This document shows, piece by piece, positions 19,019 through 28,471 of a stretch of DNA of 64,000 bases (its first letter is position 1; every line of letters begins with the position of its first letter). The position numbers and the translations under genes were made by a program. The stretch spans positions 3,782,001-3,846,000 of the forward strand of contig NZ_CP145732.1 of NCBI RefSeq assembly GCF_036884845.1, given 5' to 3'. The notes under the pieces are model-generated. The model searched no databases and had not been told where the DNA came from. It saw nothing but the letters and a program-made list of their open reading frames with translations. The DNA comes from Pseudomonas sp. MAG733B. GTDB taxonomy: Bacteria; Pseudomonadota; Gammaproteobacteria; Pseudomonadales; Pseudomonadaceae.

Positions 19019-20157
19019 CGCAGTCCTAAGCCTCTGGCAATAATGCCGCGGAGAATTTCGCGGGTGCCGCCACGCAGGGAAAACGACGGGGCGGTCTGGG
19101 TCAGGTAACGCATCATCTGGTCGAGTCGGGAGTCGGGTTGGCGGACACCGCCAAACAGGTCATGGGCAAGGTCAGGCAGCGATTGCTCAAGCAGGGCCCC
19201 CTGATCCTTGACCAGCGCCGCCGGTGTGGCCGGGTTCTCACCGCGAGCGAGCATGCCGGCGACGCCCAGCGACATTTGCCGCAAAGCCGCGTAACGCGCG
19301 GCGACGCGGCCAAGGCTGACGGCGTGGCGCAGGTTCTGCGGATCGGCTGCGTCGAGCATTTCCAGATACAGTTGGGTGCAGCTCAGATAACGCTCCGGAC
19401 CACTGCGCTCCAGTGCCAGTTCGGCGCCCACCTGTTTCCAGCCGTCGCCGGGCTGGCCGATGAGGAAGTCATCGGGCACGAAGACGTTTTCCAGGAACAC
19501 TTCATTGAAGTCGTGCTCGCCGATCATGTTGTAGATCGGGCGAACCGTGACGCCGGGTGCCTGCAAGTCGACCAGCAGTTGCGACAGCCCCGCGTGACGG
19601 TTGCTTTCATCCTTCGGCCCGGTGCGCAGCAGGGTGACCATGTACTGGCTGCGGTGTGCGCCGGTGGTCCAGACCTTGCTGCCGTTGACCACCCAGCCGC
19701 CATCGACCTTGACGGCACGGGTGCGCACCGAGGCGAGGTCAGAGCCGACGTCCGGCTCACTCATGCCGATGCAGATCATCAGCTCACCACGGGCGATGGC
19801 CGGCAGAAAGCGCGGGGCCAGCACCTCAGGCGAGAACTTCATCAATAGCGGCCCGGACTGGCGTTCGGCGATCCAGTGCGCATTCACCGGCGCGCCGGCC
19901 GCCAGCAACTCTTCCAGCACCACATAACGCTCCAGGGCGCTGCGTTCGTGTCCGCCGTAACGCTTGGGCCACGTCATGCCCAGCCAACCGCGCTCACCCA
20001 GCTTTCGGCTGAACTCGAGGTCGGCGCCGTTCCAGTTTTTGGCGCGTTCGTGGGGTGGGAAGTCTTTCAGCGTTTCGGCGAGAAACTCACGCACTTCGGT
20101 GCGCAAGGCTTGCACCTGCACGCCAAGATGACAGGGCCGAATATCGAGTGCCTGCAT
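19015..20157 (-). CDS. Acyl-CoA dehydrogenase, catalytic-type subunit (pair 1)
   Basis: A 380-residue acyl-CoA dehydrogenase. FAD/substrate motifs include MICIGMSEPDVGSDLAS and the VNGSKVWTTGAH strand. A glutamate in LALERSGPER occupies the place of the catalytic base of the IVD-like group. The C-terminus SLRGGTREILRGIIARGLG lines the active site. It lacks the RxQFG arginine motif, which its downstream partner supplies. The two should form a mixed complex that oxidises a bulky or branched acyl-CoA and gives electrons to ETF. It is divergent from the enoyl-CoA hydratase gene at 20301, with the shared promoter region between them. Confidence 0.87.
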   Translation of the reverse strand: MQALDIRPCHLGVQVQALRTEVREFLAETLKDFPPHERAKNWNGADLEFSRKLGERGWLGMTWPKRYGGHERSALERYVVLEELLAAGAPVNAHWIAERQSGPLLMKFSPEVLAPRFLPAIARGELMICIGMSEPDVGSDLASVRTRAVKVDGGWVVNGSKVWTTGAHRSQYMVTLLRTGPKDESNRHAGLSQLLVDLQAPGVTVRPIYNMIGEHDFNEVFLENVFVPDDFLIGQPGDGWKQVGAELALERSGPERYLSCTQLYLEMLDAADPQNLRHAVSLGRVAARYAALRQMSLGVAGMLARGENPATPAALVKDQGALLEQSLPDLAHDLFGGVRQPDSRLDQMMRYLTQTAPSFSLRGGTREILRGIIARGLGLR

Positions 20158-20300
20158 GGCTTAATGCTCGTGTGAAAAAGGAAAAGGGGTTGAGGTTTTC
20201 TAACTTGCTGAACGCCCAACAAGTAAATAAGCTAACAGCAACCCCGGTGGCGAGCAAGCCGCCGTCAATCCGAAATAAATCCGTTGCTTCTGGAGTCTCC

Positions 20301-21086
20301 ATGTCGACGCACAGCGCTTTTAACCCCGGCCGCGGCCTCACCCTGGACCTGCAAGGTCATGTCGCCACAGTCAGTTTCAATCGACCACCGCTGAATTTCT
20401 TCGATGCCGAACTGATCCAGGATCTGGCCAATACCCTGCAATTTCTCGATGACTTGCCCGAGTGCCGGGTGGTGATTCTTCAGGCCGAAGGCAAGGTGTT
20501 TTGCGCCGGTGCCGACTTTTCCGGGCCAGAGCAGTGCGATCCGCAATACCCACGCCGCGTCTACAAATCCGCCGTGCGTCTGTTTCGCAACCGCAAGCCG
20601 ATGATCTGCGTGGTCGAAGGTGCGGCGATCGGTGGCGGGCTGGGTCTGGCGCTGGTGGCAGACTTTCGGGTGACCAGCGAGAAAGCGCGGTTTTCGGCGA
20701 ACTTCAACCGTTTGGGCATTCATCAGGGGTTCGGGATTTCGGTTACCATGCCGCGCGTGGTCGGCGTGCAGATGGCCTCGTTGCTGATCGCCACCGGGCG
20801 TCGCATCGATGGCCGCGAAGCCGTGCGCATCGGCCTCGCGGATGTGCTGGCAGAACCGGGCCAGGAGCGGCAAAAAGCCCGCGAGCTGGCTGAAGAAATC
20901 GCCGCTTCCGCACCGGCGGCAGTCATGTCGAGTCGCGAAACCCTGCGTATGGGATTGGCCGATGCCATCGACCGGATCATCGATCGCGAAGCCAGCGAGC
21001 AGGAGTGGCAGATTGTCAGTGCCGACTTCGCCGAGGGCACTCGCGCCATGACCGAGCGCCGCACTCCAGTGTTTACAGGACAGTAA
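20301..21086 (+). CDS. Enoyl-CoA hydratase/isomerase (crotonase)
   Basis: A 261-residue crotonase. The oxyanion-hole segment GKVFCAGADFSGPE is at about residues 66-79 and the second, EGAAIGGGLGLALVADFRV, at about 108-126. In the classic hydratase the two catalytic glutamates lie near 144 and 164; here the region reads FNRLGIHQGFGISVT, so at least one is replaced and the reaction could be hydration, isomerisation or C-C cleavage. ATG at 20301 with GGAG 6 bases upstream. The TetR gene starts 10 bases after its stop, so the two are probably cotranscribed. Confidence 0.85.
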   Translation: MSTHSAFNPGRGLTLDLQGHVATVSFNRPPLNFFDAELIQDLANTLQFLDDLPECRVVILQAEGKVFCAGADFSGPEQCDPQYPRRVYKSAVRLFRNRKPMICVVEGAAIGGGLGLALVADFRVTSEKARFSANFNRLGIHQGFGISVTMPRVVGVQMASLLIATGRRIDGREAVRIGLADVLAEPGQERQKARELAEEIAASAPAAVMSSRETLRMGLADAIDRIIDREASEQEWQIVSADFAEGTRAMTERRTPVFTGQ

Positions 21087-21096
21087 GGAATACCCG

Positions 21097-21747
21097 ATGG
21101 AACCCGTTGAAAAAACCGCCCAGCCTGCTTCGCGTCGTACCCAGCCCGAACGTCGCGCCGAAGCCGAGCAGCGATTGCTGATCGCCGCGCGACAGATCGT
21201 CGCGCGCAACGGCTGGGTCGGCATGACGTTGTCACAGGTCGGGGAGGAGGCCGGCTACAGCCGTGGTCTGGCGACTCATCACTTCGGCAACAAGGCCGGG
21301 CTGTTGCGCGCCCTGGCGGGTTTCGTCAATACCAGCTTCATGGCGCTGGTGGCGGACAAGGCCTCGCAGTGGCAACCGGGAATGGATGCGCTCAAGGGTT
21401 TTGTCGGGGTTTATCTGGTGCGCACCGACGGCGACTGGGTCAACACCCGCGCGCTGTTGGCGTTGATGTCTGAAGCGGTGACCCAGGATTCGGAAACCGC
21501 GCAAATACTCGCCGAGTACAACCGCTCGGTGCAGCAGCATCTGGCCGGCTACATTCGCGCCGGTATCGACAACGGCGAGATTCGGGCCAATGTCGACCCG
21601 CTGGCCGGCGCGCTGCTGATCCTGGGGACTTTGCGCGGCACGATGCTGCAAGTCTTGCTCGACCCCACAGACGTCGACCTTGGGGTCTTGCATGAGCAAT
21701 TGCTCGCCTTCATTGAAAACGCGCTGGCGTCCGTGCCAACGACCTGA
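21097..21747 (+). CDS. TetR-family transcriptional regulator
   Basis: A 216-residue repressor-type protein with an N-terminal helix-turn-helix (about residues 25-70, MTLSQVGEEAGYSRGLATHHFGNKAGLL) and a C-terminal ligand domain. The HTH matches TetR, and its neighbours suggest an acyl-CoA ligand. It lies directly downstream of the crotonase and likely controls that operon and the divergent ACAD pair. It converges on the large LuxR gene with only 9 bases between stops. Confidence 0.88.
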   Translation: MEPVEKTAQPASRRTQPERRAEAEQRLLIAARQIVARNGWVGMTLSQVGEEAGYSRGLATHHFGNKAGLLRALAGFVNTSFMALVADKASQWQPGMDALKGFVGVYLVRTDGDWVNTRALLALMSEAVTQDSETAQILAEYNRSVQQHLAGYIRAGIDNGEIRANVDPLAGALLILGTLRGTMLQVLLDPTDVDLGVLHEQLLAFIENALASVPTT

Positions 21748-21756
21748 GTTCGGGGC

Positions 21757-24447
21757 TTACTCCAGCAAGCCCAGGGTCCGTGCGATTGAAACCGCTTCCG
21801 TGCGACTGCTGGCGCCGAGTTTGCTGTTGATCTTGCGCAAGTGCGATTTAACAGTCAGCTCGGACAGGAACATCTTTTCGGCAATCTCACGATTGCGATA
21901 ACCCAACGCCAACATGCGCAGCACCTGCAATTCACGGGCGGACAGGCTGGTTGGCGAGTCTTCCTCGCTCTTCGATTCGATTTCCTTGGCGCCACTGTTG
22001 CGCTGCAGCAACTGGCTGACGAATCCAGAGCGGATGCCCAAGGCCTCTACCTGGCCGTGAAAGGTCACCGACCAGCGTTCCAGCAGTGCCGCCAAAGGTG
22101 CGCCTTCATCAAGGAACGTGCGGACGAAGCCGACATGGCTGGCGAAACGCAGGGCCAGGGTCAGTTGCTCGAGCGCTTCCTTGTGCAGTTTCGCGCCATC
22201 GAGCGCCGTCGCCAGCAACAGGCGCAACTTCAGAGCGCGGCGGTATTGGTGACGTTGCAGGGCGATGTCCATGGCCTGACGCAGGCGTTCGATGGTGCTT
22301 TCGTCACCCTGGGCAATGCACAGGCGCTGACGCGTGATGAACGGTGCGTCGACATCGTTGGCGCTCAGCACCACCCCCGGTTGTTCCCAGTCGCTCAGTT
22401 GTTCGGCGGCGCGCATGGCGTGATCAGCGGTTTCCAGACGGTTTTCCAGGGTCGCGATGCGTGCCCGCTCCAGCCAGGCAGAGCAGAGGATGCGCGTCGA
22501 GCCGGCCACCTGGCCGAACTGGTCGAGATCGGCCAGATAGCGCATCCATGCCGCACGATCACCCTTGAGGTAGGCAATGCGTGCCTGCAACACGTGGGTG
22601 GTGATCAAGGAATCCGGCGCGGCATGTTCCTTGGCGTAAGGCAGCAAAACGTCGAGACATTGCTGCGCCTCTTCCAGTGCGTCGGTTTCATAAAGCACGA
22701 CACAATGGATGGTTTGCAGCACCGGAAAACCCACCGGCGGTGTACCGGCAAAAGACTCGCGACTGCGCTGCACGGCCGTGGTTACACGGGTTAGCGCGCT
22801 GTCCAGCTGACCTTGAGTCAGATCGAGCATGGCTTGCAGTGCATCGGTGGTGTCGCGCAGGTAAGTCGTTTCACGTTGTGCTTCACGCAACCCGGCGCTG
22901 CCGAGCTTTTGCCGGGCCTCATCGTAACGACCGGTGTAAAACAGACCACAGACCTGCACAAAAGCAGTGACCCTAAATTGCAACTTGTGCTCTGGCCCCA
23001 GTTGTTCCAGCAGCTCAGTGCTGGCTGCCAGCGCTTCGGGAATACGGTCGCCGATCAACAGCAGCAACGGATGGACATAGTGGTGTTCCCCCGCGAGCGC
23101 AGGGCTTTCCAATACTTGCAGGGCATCTTTGTGGCGACGGGCATGGAGCAACGCCCACGCGTAGGCAATGCCCAGCCCCGGATGCAACTCGCGAATCTCG
23201 TTCGGAATTCGCGAGAGCCAACGCATCAACAGGCTGGCGTGACCGTTCTCCACCAGTTCGTCGATATGCAGCACCAGTTGCGCGGCGGCTTCATCCAGCA
23301 AGTCGGCGGCGAACAAATGCTCAACGGCCTCGACAGGCTGGCCGTCGGCGAAACACCAGCGCGCTGCATGGCGACGTAGCTGTTCGGACAGGCCCGGATG
23401 TTGTTCCTCAAGCGTTTGCCGAAGGAAATCGGCGAAAAGCGAGTGATAGCGGAACCATTGGCGCTCATTGTCCGTGGCGACGATGAACAGGTTGCTGCGC
23501 TCCAGATCTTCGATCATCGATTTGCTGTCGCTGCGATCGCCGACGGCATCGCACAGGGCCGGACAGAACTGTTCCAGCACGCTGGTTTGCAACAGGAACT
23601 GGCGGCATGGCTCGCTCTGCCGCGCGTACACGTCTTCGGCGAAGTATTCCGCCAACGCAACGTTGGCGCCGCTGAACGAGAAAATGAATGCGGCCGGATC
23701 GCCATGCCATTGCAGGGACAACGTGGCCAGATAGATACCGGAAATCCAGCCTTCGGTGCGCTCATGCAGACTGGCGATTTCTGGTGCGGCGAGGGACAGT
23801 TGACGCTTTTCCCGAAGGTAGCGGGTCGTCTCATCGAGGCTCAAGCGCAATGCTTCGGTGCCGATTTCCAGCAATTCGCCGCGGGCGCGTAGACGGCCCA
23901 GATTGATCGGCGGTGTGGTGCGCGTCGCAATGGCGACCGTGGCGCGGGCGGGCAACGCCTTGAGCAGGTGCTGGAAAAAATCCATGGCCGCTGGATTGTT
24001 GATGGCTTCGAACTCATCCAGCAGCACAGCGAATGACTCGTTTATCGGAGCGATGTGCTCAAGCAACCATTGCTGCGCTTGTGCGGCATCGTCGCTACTC
24101 GGCGCGCCCGCGCTGTCGGCGATCAGGCCAAGATCGCGCAGCCCCGTGTACAGAACGCTGACCAGGCGTGCCACATCGTTGTCCGCCGCGTCGAGATTGC
24201 ACCACAACACCTGCCGCCCTTCAGCGAGGCAGCGTTCGCGGTACTGCTGCAGCAATGCGGTTTTGCCGTAACCGGCACCGGCGTTGATCAGGATCAGGCG
24301 TGCGCTTTCCCGTTGCGCCAGTTGTGCAAGCAGGGCCGAACGTTCCAATTGCCCGGGCAGGCTCGCCGGCGCCAGGAATTTGCTGGCGCGGATGTGCAGT
24401 TTTGCTCCCTGGGCTGGTTCGTTGGAACTACGTTCAAAACCTTCCAT
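21757..24447 (-). CDS. MalT-type LuxR-family ATPase regulator 1
   Basis: An 896-residue signal-transduction ATPase of the MalT class. The Walker A motif AGAGYGKT is at residues 56-63, with a Walker B-like LLDEFEAI near 145. A helical TPR-like sensor region follows (about 350-800), and a C-terminal LuxR HTH (LSARELQVLRMLALGYRNREIAEKMFLSELTVKSHL) lies in the last 65 residues. Such proteins bind an inducer and ATP, oligomerise and activate promoters. The ATG at 24447 has AGGA upstream. It is divergent from the aldehyde dehydrogenase gene at 24604, a likely target. Confidence 0.92.
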   Translation of the reverse strand: MEGFERSSNEPAQGAKLHIRASKFLAPASLPGQLERSALLAQLAQRESARLILINAGAGYGKTALLQQYRERCLAEGRQVLWCNLDAADNDVARLVSVLYTGLRDLGLIADSAGAPSSDDAAQAQQWLLEHIAPINESFAVLLDEFEAINNPAAMDFFQHLLKALPARATVAIATRTTPPINLGRLRARGELLEIGTEALRLSLDETTRYLREKRQLSLAAPEIASLHERTEGWISGIYLATLSLQWHGDPAAFIFSFSGANVALAEYFAEDVYARQSEPCRQFLLQTSVLEQFCPALCDAVGDRSDSKSMIEDLERSNLFIVATDNERQWFRYHSLFADFLRQTLEEQHPGLSEQLRRHAARWCFADGQPVEAVEHLFAADLLDEAAAQLVLHIDELVENGHASLLMRWLSRIPNEIRELHPGLGIAYAWALLHARRHKDALQVLESPALAGEHHYVHPLLLLIGDRIPEALAASTELLEQLGPEHKLQFRVTAFVQVCGLFYTGRYDEARQKLGSAGLREAQRETTYLRDTTDALQAMLDLTQGQLDSALTRVTTAVQRSRESFAGTPPVGFPVLQTIHCVVLYETDALEEAQQCLDVLLPYAKEHAAPDSLITTHVLQARIAYLKGDRAAWMRYLADLDQFGQVAGSTRILCSAWLERARIATLENRLETADHAMRAAEQLSDWEQPGVVLSANDVDAPFITRQRLCIAQGDESTIERLRQAMDIALQRHQYRRALKLRLLLATALDGAKLHKEALEQLTLALRFASHVGFVRTFLDEGAPLAALLERWSVTFHGQVEALGIRSGFVSQLLQRNSGAKEIESKSEEDSPTSLSARELQVLRMLALGYRNREIAEKMFLSELTVKSHLRKINSKLGASSRTEAVSIARTLGLLE

Positions 24448-24603
24448 GCATCCTACCTTTGGTTGTCGTCGTGTCGGGGTGGCGCTTTCTAGTATCGCTC
24501 GTCATGAGCCAGATCCGATCCATGGTGCGAGCCCGCCAGTGTAGCGGCCCGATACCTGATTGACAGCTCCCCGAACCGACCATTGCATGGAAGTCGAAAC
24601 ACC

Positions 24604-26016
24604 ATGAGTGCCAATGAAAACCTGTGTGCTGCCGAGATCCGCGTCATTCTCGACAAACAACGCGCCGCCTGTCTGGCCAACGAGCCGTGGACGGCGGAAC
24701 AACGCTGTGAACTGATCGACCGCGCCATCGGCCTGTTGGTCGACTACCAAGGCGAAATCATCGAAGCCCTGGCCGCGGACTTCGGTCACCGCAGCCCCGA
24801 TTTCTCGCGTCTGTTCGATGTGCTGGGGCCGCTGGCCTCACTGAAGTATACCAAGGCAAAAATCGCCGAATGGATGAAGCCTGACCAGCGAGCCACCGAC
24901 CGTGGCGAGGCGTGGGTGCAGTATCAGCCGTTGGGTGTGGTAGGTATTCTCACGGCCTGGAATTTTCCGGGGAATATGGTCTTCAACGGTCTGGCAGGCG
25001 CATTGGCTGCCGGCAACCGGGTGATGATCAAGGTTTCGGAATACAACCCGAAAACCTCCGAATTGCTCGCGCGGATGTTCCGCTCGGTGTACGCCGAAGA
25101 TGAAGTTGCGATCATTACCGGTGGACCTGAAGTCGGCCAGGCGTTCAGCAGCCAGCCGTTCGACCACCTGCTGTTTACCGGTGCCAGCAGCATCGGCAAG
25201 CACGTCATGCGCGCCGCCGCCGAGAATCTGGTGCCGGTGACGCTGGAACTGGGCGGCAAGTCGCCGGCCATCATTTCCCGCAGCGCTGACTTGAAAACCG
25301 CCGTCAGCAAAATCATCACTGGCAAACTGCACAACGCCGGCCAGATCTGCCTGGCACCGGATTACGTATTCGTTCCTGAAGAACTGCAGGACGCGTTCGT
25401 CGCCACCGTCAAGGAAGTGGTAGCCAAGCTATACCCGACGCTGCTGGAGAATCCGGACTACACCTCGGTCATCAATGCCCGCCATTTCGAGCGCCTGAAC
25501 GAATACCTCGACCAGGCGCGCAATGCTGATGTCGAGTTGATCGAACTGAATCCGGCCAACGAAGATTTCAGCGGCCAGCCGCATCACAAGATCGTCCCGA
25601 CCTTGCTGCGTGATCCGGGCGACGAACTGCTGGTCATGCAAGACGAAATCTTCGGTCCGTTGCTGCCGTTCAAGCCCTACAAGGATTTCGCCGAAGTGGT
25701 GGCCTACATCAACTCGCGCCCGCGTCCGCTGGGCCTGTACTACTTCGGCAACGATGCCACTGAAGAATCTTTCGTCCTCAATCGCACCACCTCCGGCGGT
25801 GTGACGCTCAACGACGTCCTGCGCCACGGCGGTGTCGAGACGCTGCCGTTCGGCGGTGTCGGCCACAGCGGCATGGGCAGCTACCACGGTTTCGACGGTT
25901 TCCGCACCTTCAGCCACGGCAAATCGGTACTGCGCGCCGCCGACGGCCCGGACCTGATGCGCCCGCCCTATGGCGAACAGATGCGTCAGATCGTCGGTTC
26001 GCTGATCAAGCGCTAA
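24604..26016 (+). CDS. Aldehyde dehydrogenase, coniferyl aldehyde dehydrogenase-like
   Basis: A 470-residue NAD(P)-dependent aldehyde dehydrogenase. The active-site Glu lies in TLELGGKSP and the nucleophilic Cys in NAGQICLAPDYVF. The segment GVVGILTAWNFPGNMVFNGLAGALAAGNRVMIK and the overall length match the coniferyl-type group, which act on bulky or fatty aldehydes. ATG at 24604 with GGAAG upstream. It is followed by a zinc alcohol dehydrogenase after 71 bases. Together they would take a primary alcohol to the acid before CoA activation. Confidence 0.9.
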   Translation: MSANENLCAAEIRVILDKQRAACLANEPWTAEQRCELIDRAIGLLVDYQGEIIEALAADFGHRSPDFSRLFDVLGPLASLKYTKAKIAEWMKPDQRATDRGEAWVQYQPLGVVGILTAWNFPGNMVFNGLAGALAAGNRVMIKVSEYNPKTSELLARMFRSVYAEDEVAIITGGPEVGQAFSSQPFDHLLFTGASSIGKHVMRAAAENLVPVTLELGGKSPAIISRSADLKTAVSKIITGKLHNAGQICLAPDYVFVPEELQDAFVATVKEVVAKLYPTLLENPDYTSVINARHFERLNEYLDQARNADVELIELNPANEDFSGQPHHKIVPTLLRDPGDELLVMQDEIFGPLLPFKPYKDFAEVVAYINSRPRPLGLYYFGNDATEESFVLNRTTSGGVTLNDVLRHGGVETLPFGGVGHSGMGSYHGFDGFRTFSHGKSVLRAADGPDLMRPPYGEQMRQIVGSLIKR

Positions 26017-26087
26017 GGCGTTCCCAGTGATGACCCGAGCACCCGCCATCACCAACCGATTCCTGCTTCCAATAAGAGAATAAGAAT

Positions 26088-27173
26088 ATGAAAGCTGCCG
26101 TATTTCACAAACCCGGTACGCCACTGACCATCGAAAACGTCAGCATCAGCAAACCCGGCCCACGGGAAGTGCTGGTGCGTACCGTTGCCGTTGGCGTTTG
26201 CCATTCCGATCTGCATTTCGTCGATGGTGCTTATCCGCATCCGACCCCGGTGGTGCTCGGTCACGAGGCCTCGGGCATCGTCGAACAGGTCGGTTGCGAT
26301 GTGCGCACCGTAAAACCGGGCGATCACGTGGTGACGTGCCTTTCCGCCTATTGCGGGCACTGTGAACATTGCGTCACCGGCCATCTGTCACTGTGCATTT
26401 CGCCCGACACCAAGCGCGGCGCGGACGAAGAACCACGCCTGACCTACGTACAGAAGCCGATGACCCAGTTCATCAACCTGTCGGCCTACGCCGAACAGAT
26501 GCTGGTGCATGAGCACGCACTGGTCGCCATCCGCCGCGACATGCCGCTGGACCGCGCAGCGCTGCTCGGTTGTGCGGTCACCACCGGCACCGGCGCGGTG
26601 TTCAATACCGCCAAGGTTCGCCCGGGTGAAACCGTGGCCGTGATCGGTTGCGGCGGTATCGGCTTGGCTACCATCAACGGTGCGGCGCTGGCCGGTGCCG
26701 GCCGGATCATCGCCATCGACATGCTCGATTCCAAACTGGAACTGGCCCGGCAATTTGGCGCCACCGACGTGGTCAACGCCAAGGACGGTGACGCCGTGAA
26801 AATGGTCCAGGAATTGACCCGTGGTGGTGTGCATCACTCCTTCGAATGCATCGGCTTGAAGCAAACCGCCGAGCAGGCTTTCGCCATGCTGGCTCGCGGC
26901 GGCACGGCCACGATCATCGGCATGATCAAGCCTGGCCTGAAGCTGGAAATCGATCCGCTGGCGTTGCTCCACGAGCGGCGCATCCAGGGTTCGTTCATGG
27001 GTTCCAACCGTTTCCCGGTCGACCTGCCGCGTTTGACCGACTTCTACATGCAGGGCCGGCTCAAGCTCGACGAAATGATTTCGCAGCGCATCAAGCTAGA
27101 GCAAATCAACGAGGCCTTCGATGAACTGCGCCACGGCGAACTCGCACGCTCGGTCATCGTCTTCGACCAGTGA
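26088..27173 (+). CDS. Zinc-dependent alcohol dehydrogenase
   Basis: A 361-residue medium-chain dehydrogenase. The catalytic zinc site includes GVCHSDLHF and the GHEASG motif. The structural zinc has four cysteines in CGHCEHCVTGHLSLC. The nucleotide motif GCGGIGLATINGA ends with an acidic residue (IAIDML), which favours NAD. It is similar to the class III-like group that oxidises primary alcohols. ATG at 26088 is preceded by AAGAGAATAAGAAT. It likely works with the aldehyde dehydrogenase upstream. Confidence 0.9.
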   Translation: MKAAVFHKPGTPLTIENVSISKPGPREVLVRTVAVGVCHSDLHFVDGAYPHPTPVVLGHEASGIVEQVGCDVRTVKPGDHVVTCLSAYCGHCEHCVTGHLSLCISPDTKRGADEEPRLTYVQKPMTQFINLSAYAEQMLVHEHALVAIRRDMPLDRAALLGCAVTTGTGAVFNTAKVRPGETVAVIGCGGIGLATINGAALAGAGRIIAIDMLDSKLELARQFGATDVVNAKDGDAVKMVQELTRGGVHHSFECIGLKQTAEQAFAMLARGGTATIIGMIKPGLKLEIDPLALLHERRIQGSFMGSNRFPVDLPRLTDFYMQGRLKLDEMISQRIKLEQINEAFDELRHGELARSVIVFDQ

Positions 27174-27264
27174 TTGGCCACTGCCGTCGCGGGTACAGCC
27201 CGTGACGGACCCTCACGCCCACAAAGACCGGCCGCACGCCGGCGTATGATTATTGAGGTAGTCG

Positions 27265-28461
27265 ATGGACATCCAGTTCAGCCCTGAGGAAGTCGAATTT
27301 CGCGAAGAGGTCCGCGCCTTTCTACGGGACCAGCTACCGGCGGATATCGCCGCCCGAATCAACCAAGGCAAGAGCGTCTGCAAAGACGATCAGGTGCGCT
27401 GGATGCGCATTCTCAATGACAAGGGCTGGCTGGCTGCAAGCTGGCCGGTGGAGCAGGGCGGCACCGGTTGGGGCGCGGTGCAAAAGCATATTTTCGACGA
27501 AGAGTGCTCAGTGGCGGGCGCACCCAGAATCGTGCCGTTCGGCGTGAACATGGTCGGCCCGGTGATCATCAAGTTCGGCACGCCCGAGCAAAAGGCGCAT
27601 TACCTGCCGCGCATTCTCAATTGCGATGACTGGTGGTGTCAGGGCTATTCCGAACCCGGCGCCGGCTCCGACCTGGCCAGCCTGAAAACCCGTGCCGTGC
27701 GCGATGGCGACCATTATGTGGTCAATGGCCAGAAAACCTGGACCTCCACCGGCCATATGGCCGACTGGATGTTCTGTCTGGTGCGTACCGATGTCGAGGC
27801 GCAGCAGCAACGCGGAATTTCCTTCCTGCTGATCGACATGAAGACTCCCGGCATCACCGTGCGGCCGATCATCACCCTCGAAGGTGGTCACTACGTCAAC
27901 GAAGTGTTCCTCGACAATGTACGCGTGCCGGTGCAGAACCTGGTCGGTCGTGAGAACGAAGGCTGGACCTGCGCCAAATACCTGCTCACCCATGAGCGCA
28001 CGACCATCGCCGGTATCGGCATTGCCAAGGCCATGCTCGCGCGCCTGAAAAAGATCGCCAGTGTCGAGAAGCGCAACGGTAAACCGCTGATCGAGGACCC
28101 GGGCTTTCGCGCACAAATCGCCGACGTCGAAATCCAGTTGATGGCTATCGGCATGAGCAACTTGCGCATCCTCGCTGCGGCCCGCGATGGCGGCGTCCCA
28201 GGTTCGGAAAGCTCGATCCTGAAAATCAAGGGCACCGAGATCCGCCAGGCCATCACTTACCTGTTGACCAAGGCAGCGGGGCCTTATGCCGTGCCGTTGC
28301 TCAAGGACGAGTTGGGTTACGACTTCGATGGCGAGTTGCTGCACAACGCCTACAGCACCACGTCGACCTGCCAGTACCTGGAAATGCGCAAAGCCTCGGT
28401 CTACGGCGGGTCCACGGAAATCCAGAAGAACATCATCGCCAAGATGATTCTCGAACTGTAA
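27265..28461 (+). CDS. Acyl-CoA dehydrogenase, catalytic-type subunit (pair 2)
   Basis: A 398-residue acyl-CoA dehydrogenase. It has WWCQGYSEPGAGSDLAS, a Glu in THERTTIAG at the IVD-type base position, and a C-terminal VYGGSTEIQKNII. It lacks the RxQFG motif in the third domain. The gene 10 bases downstream has [15 protein letters not shown] but no Glu, so the two complement each other as in alpha2beta2 FadE26-FadE27-type enzymes. ATG at 27265 is preceded by GAGG. Confidence 0.9.
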   Translation: MDIQFSPEEVEFREEVRAFLRDQLPADIAARINQGKSVCKDDQVRWMRILNDKGWLAASWPVEQGGTGWGAVQKHIFDEECSVAGAPRIVPFGVNMVGPVIIKFGTPEQKAHYLPRILNCDDWWCQGYSEPGAGSDLASLKTRAVRDGDHYVVNGQKTWTSTGHMADWMFCLVRTDVEAQQQRGISFLLIDMKTPGITVRPIITLEGGHYVNEVFLDNVRVPVQNLVGRENEGWTCAKYLLTHERTTIAGIGIAKAMLARLKKIASVEKRNGKPLIEDPGFRAQIADVEIQLMAIGMSNLRILAAARDGGVPGSESSILKIKGTEIRQAITYLLTKAAGPYAVPLLKDELGYDFDGELLHNAYSTTSTCQYLEMRKASVYGGSTEIQKNIIAKMILEL

Positions 28462-28471
28462 GGGGCAGACC

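Noticed and set aside
21757..24447. Long plus-strand reading frames over the LuxR genes
   Set aside because: They are antisense shadows caused by high GC; the minus-strand frame carries all recognised motifs.
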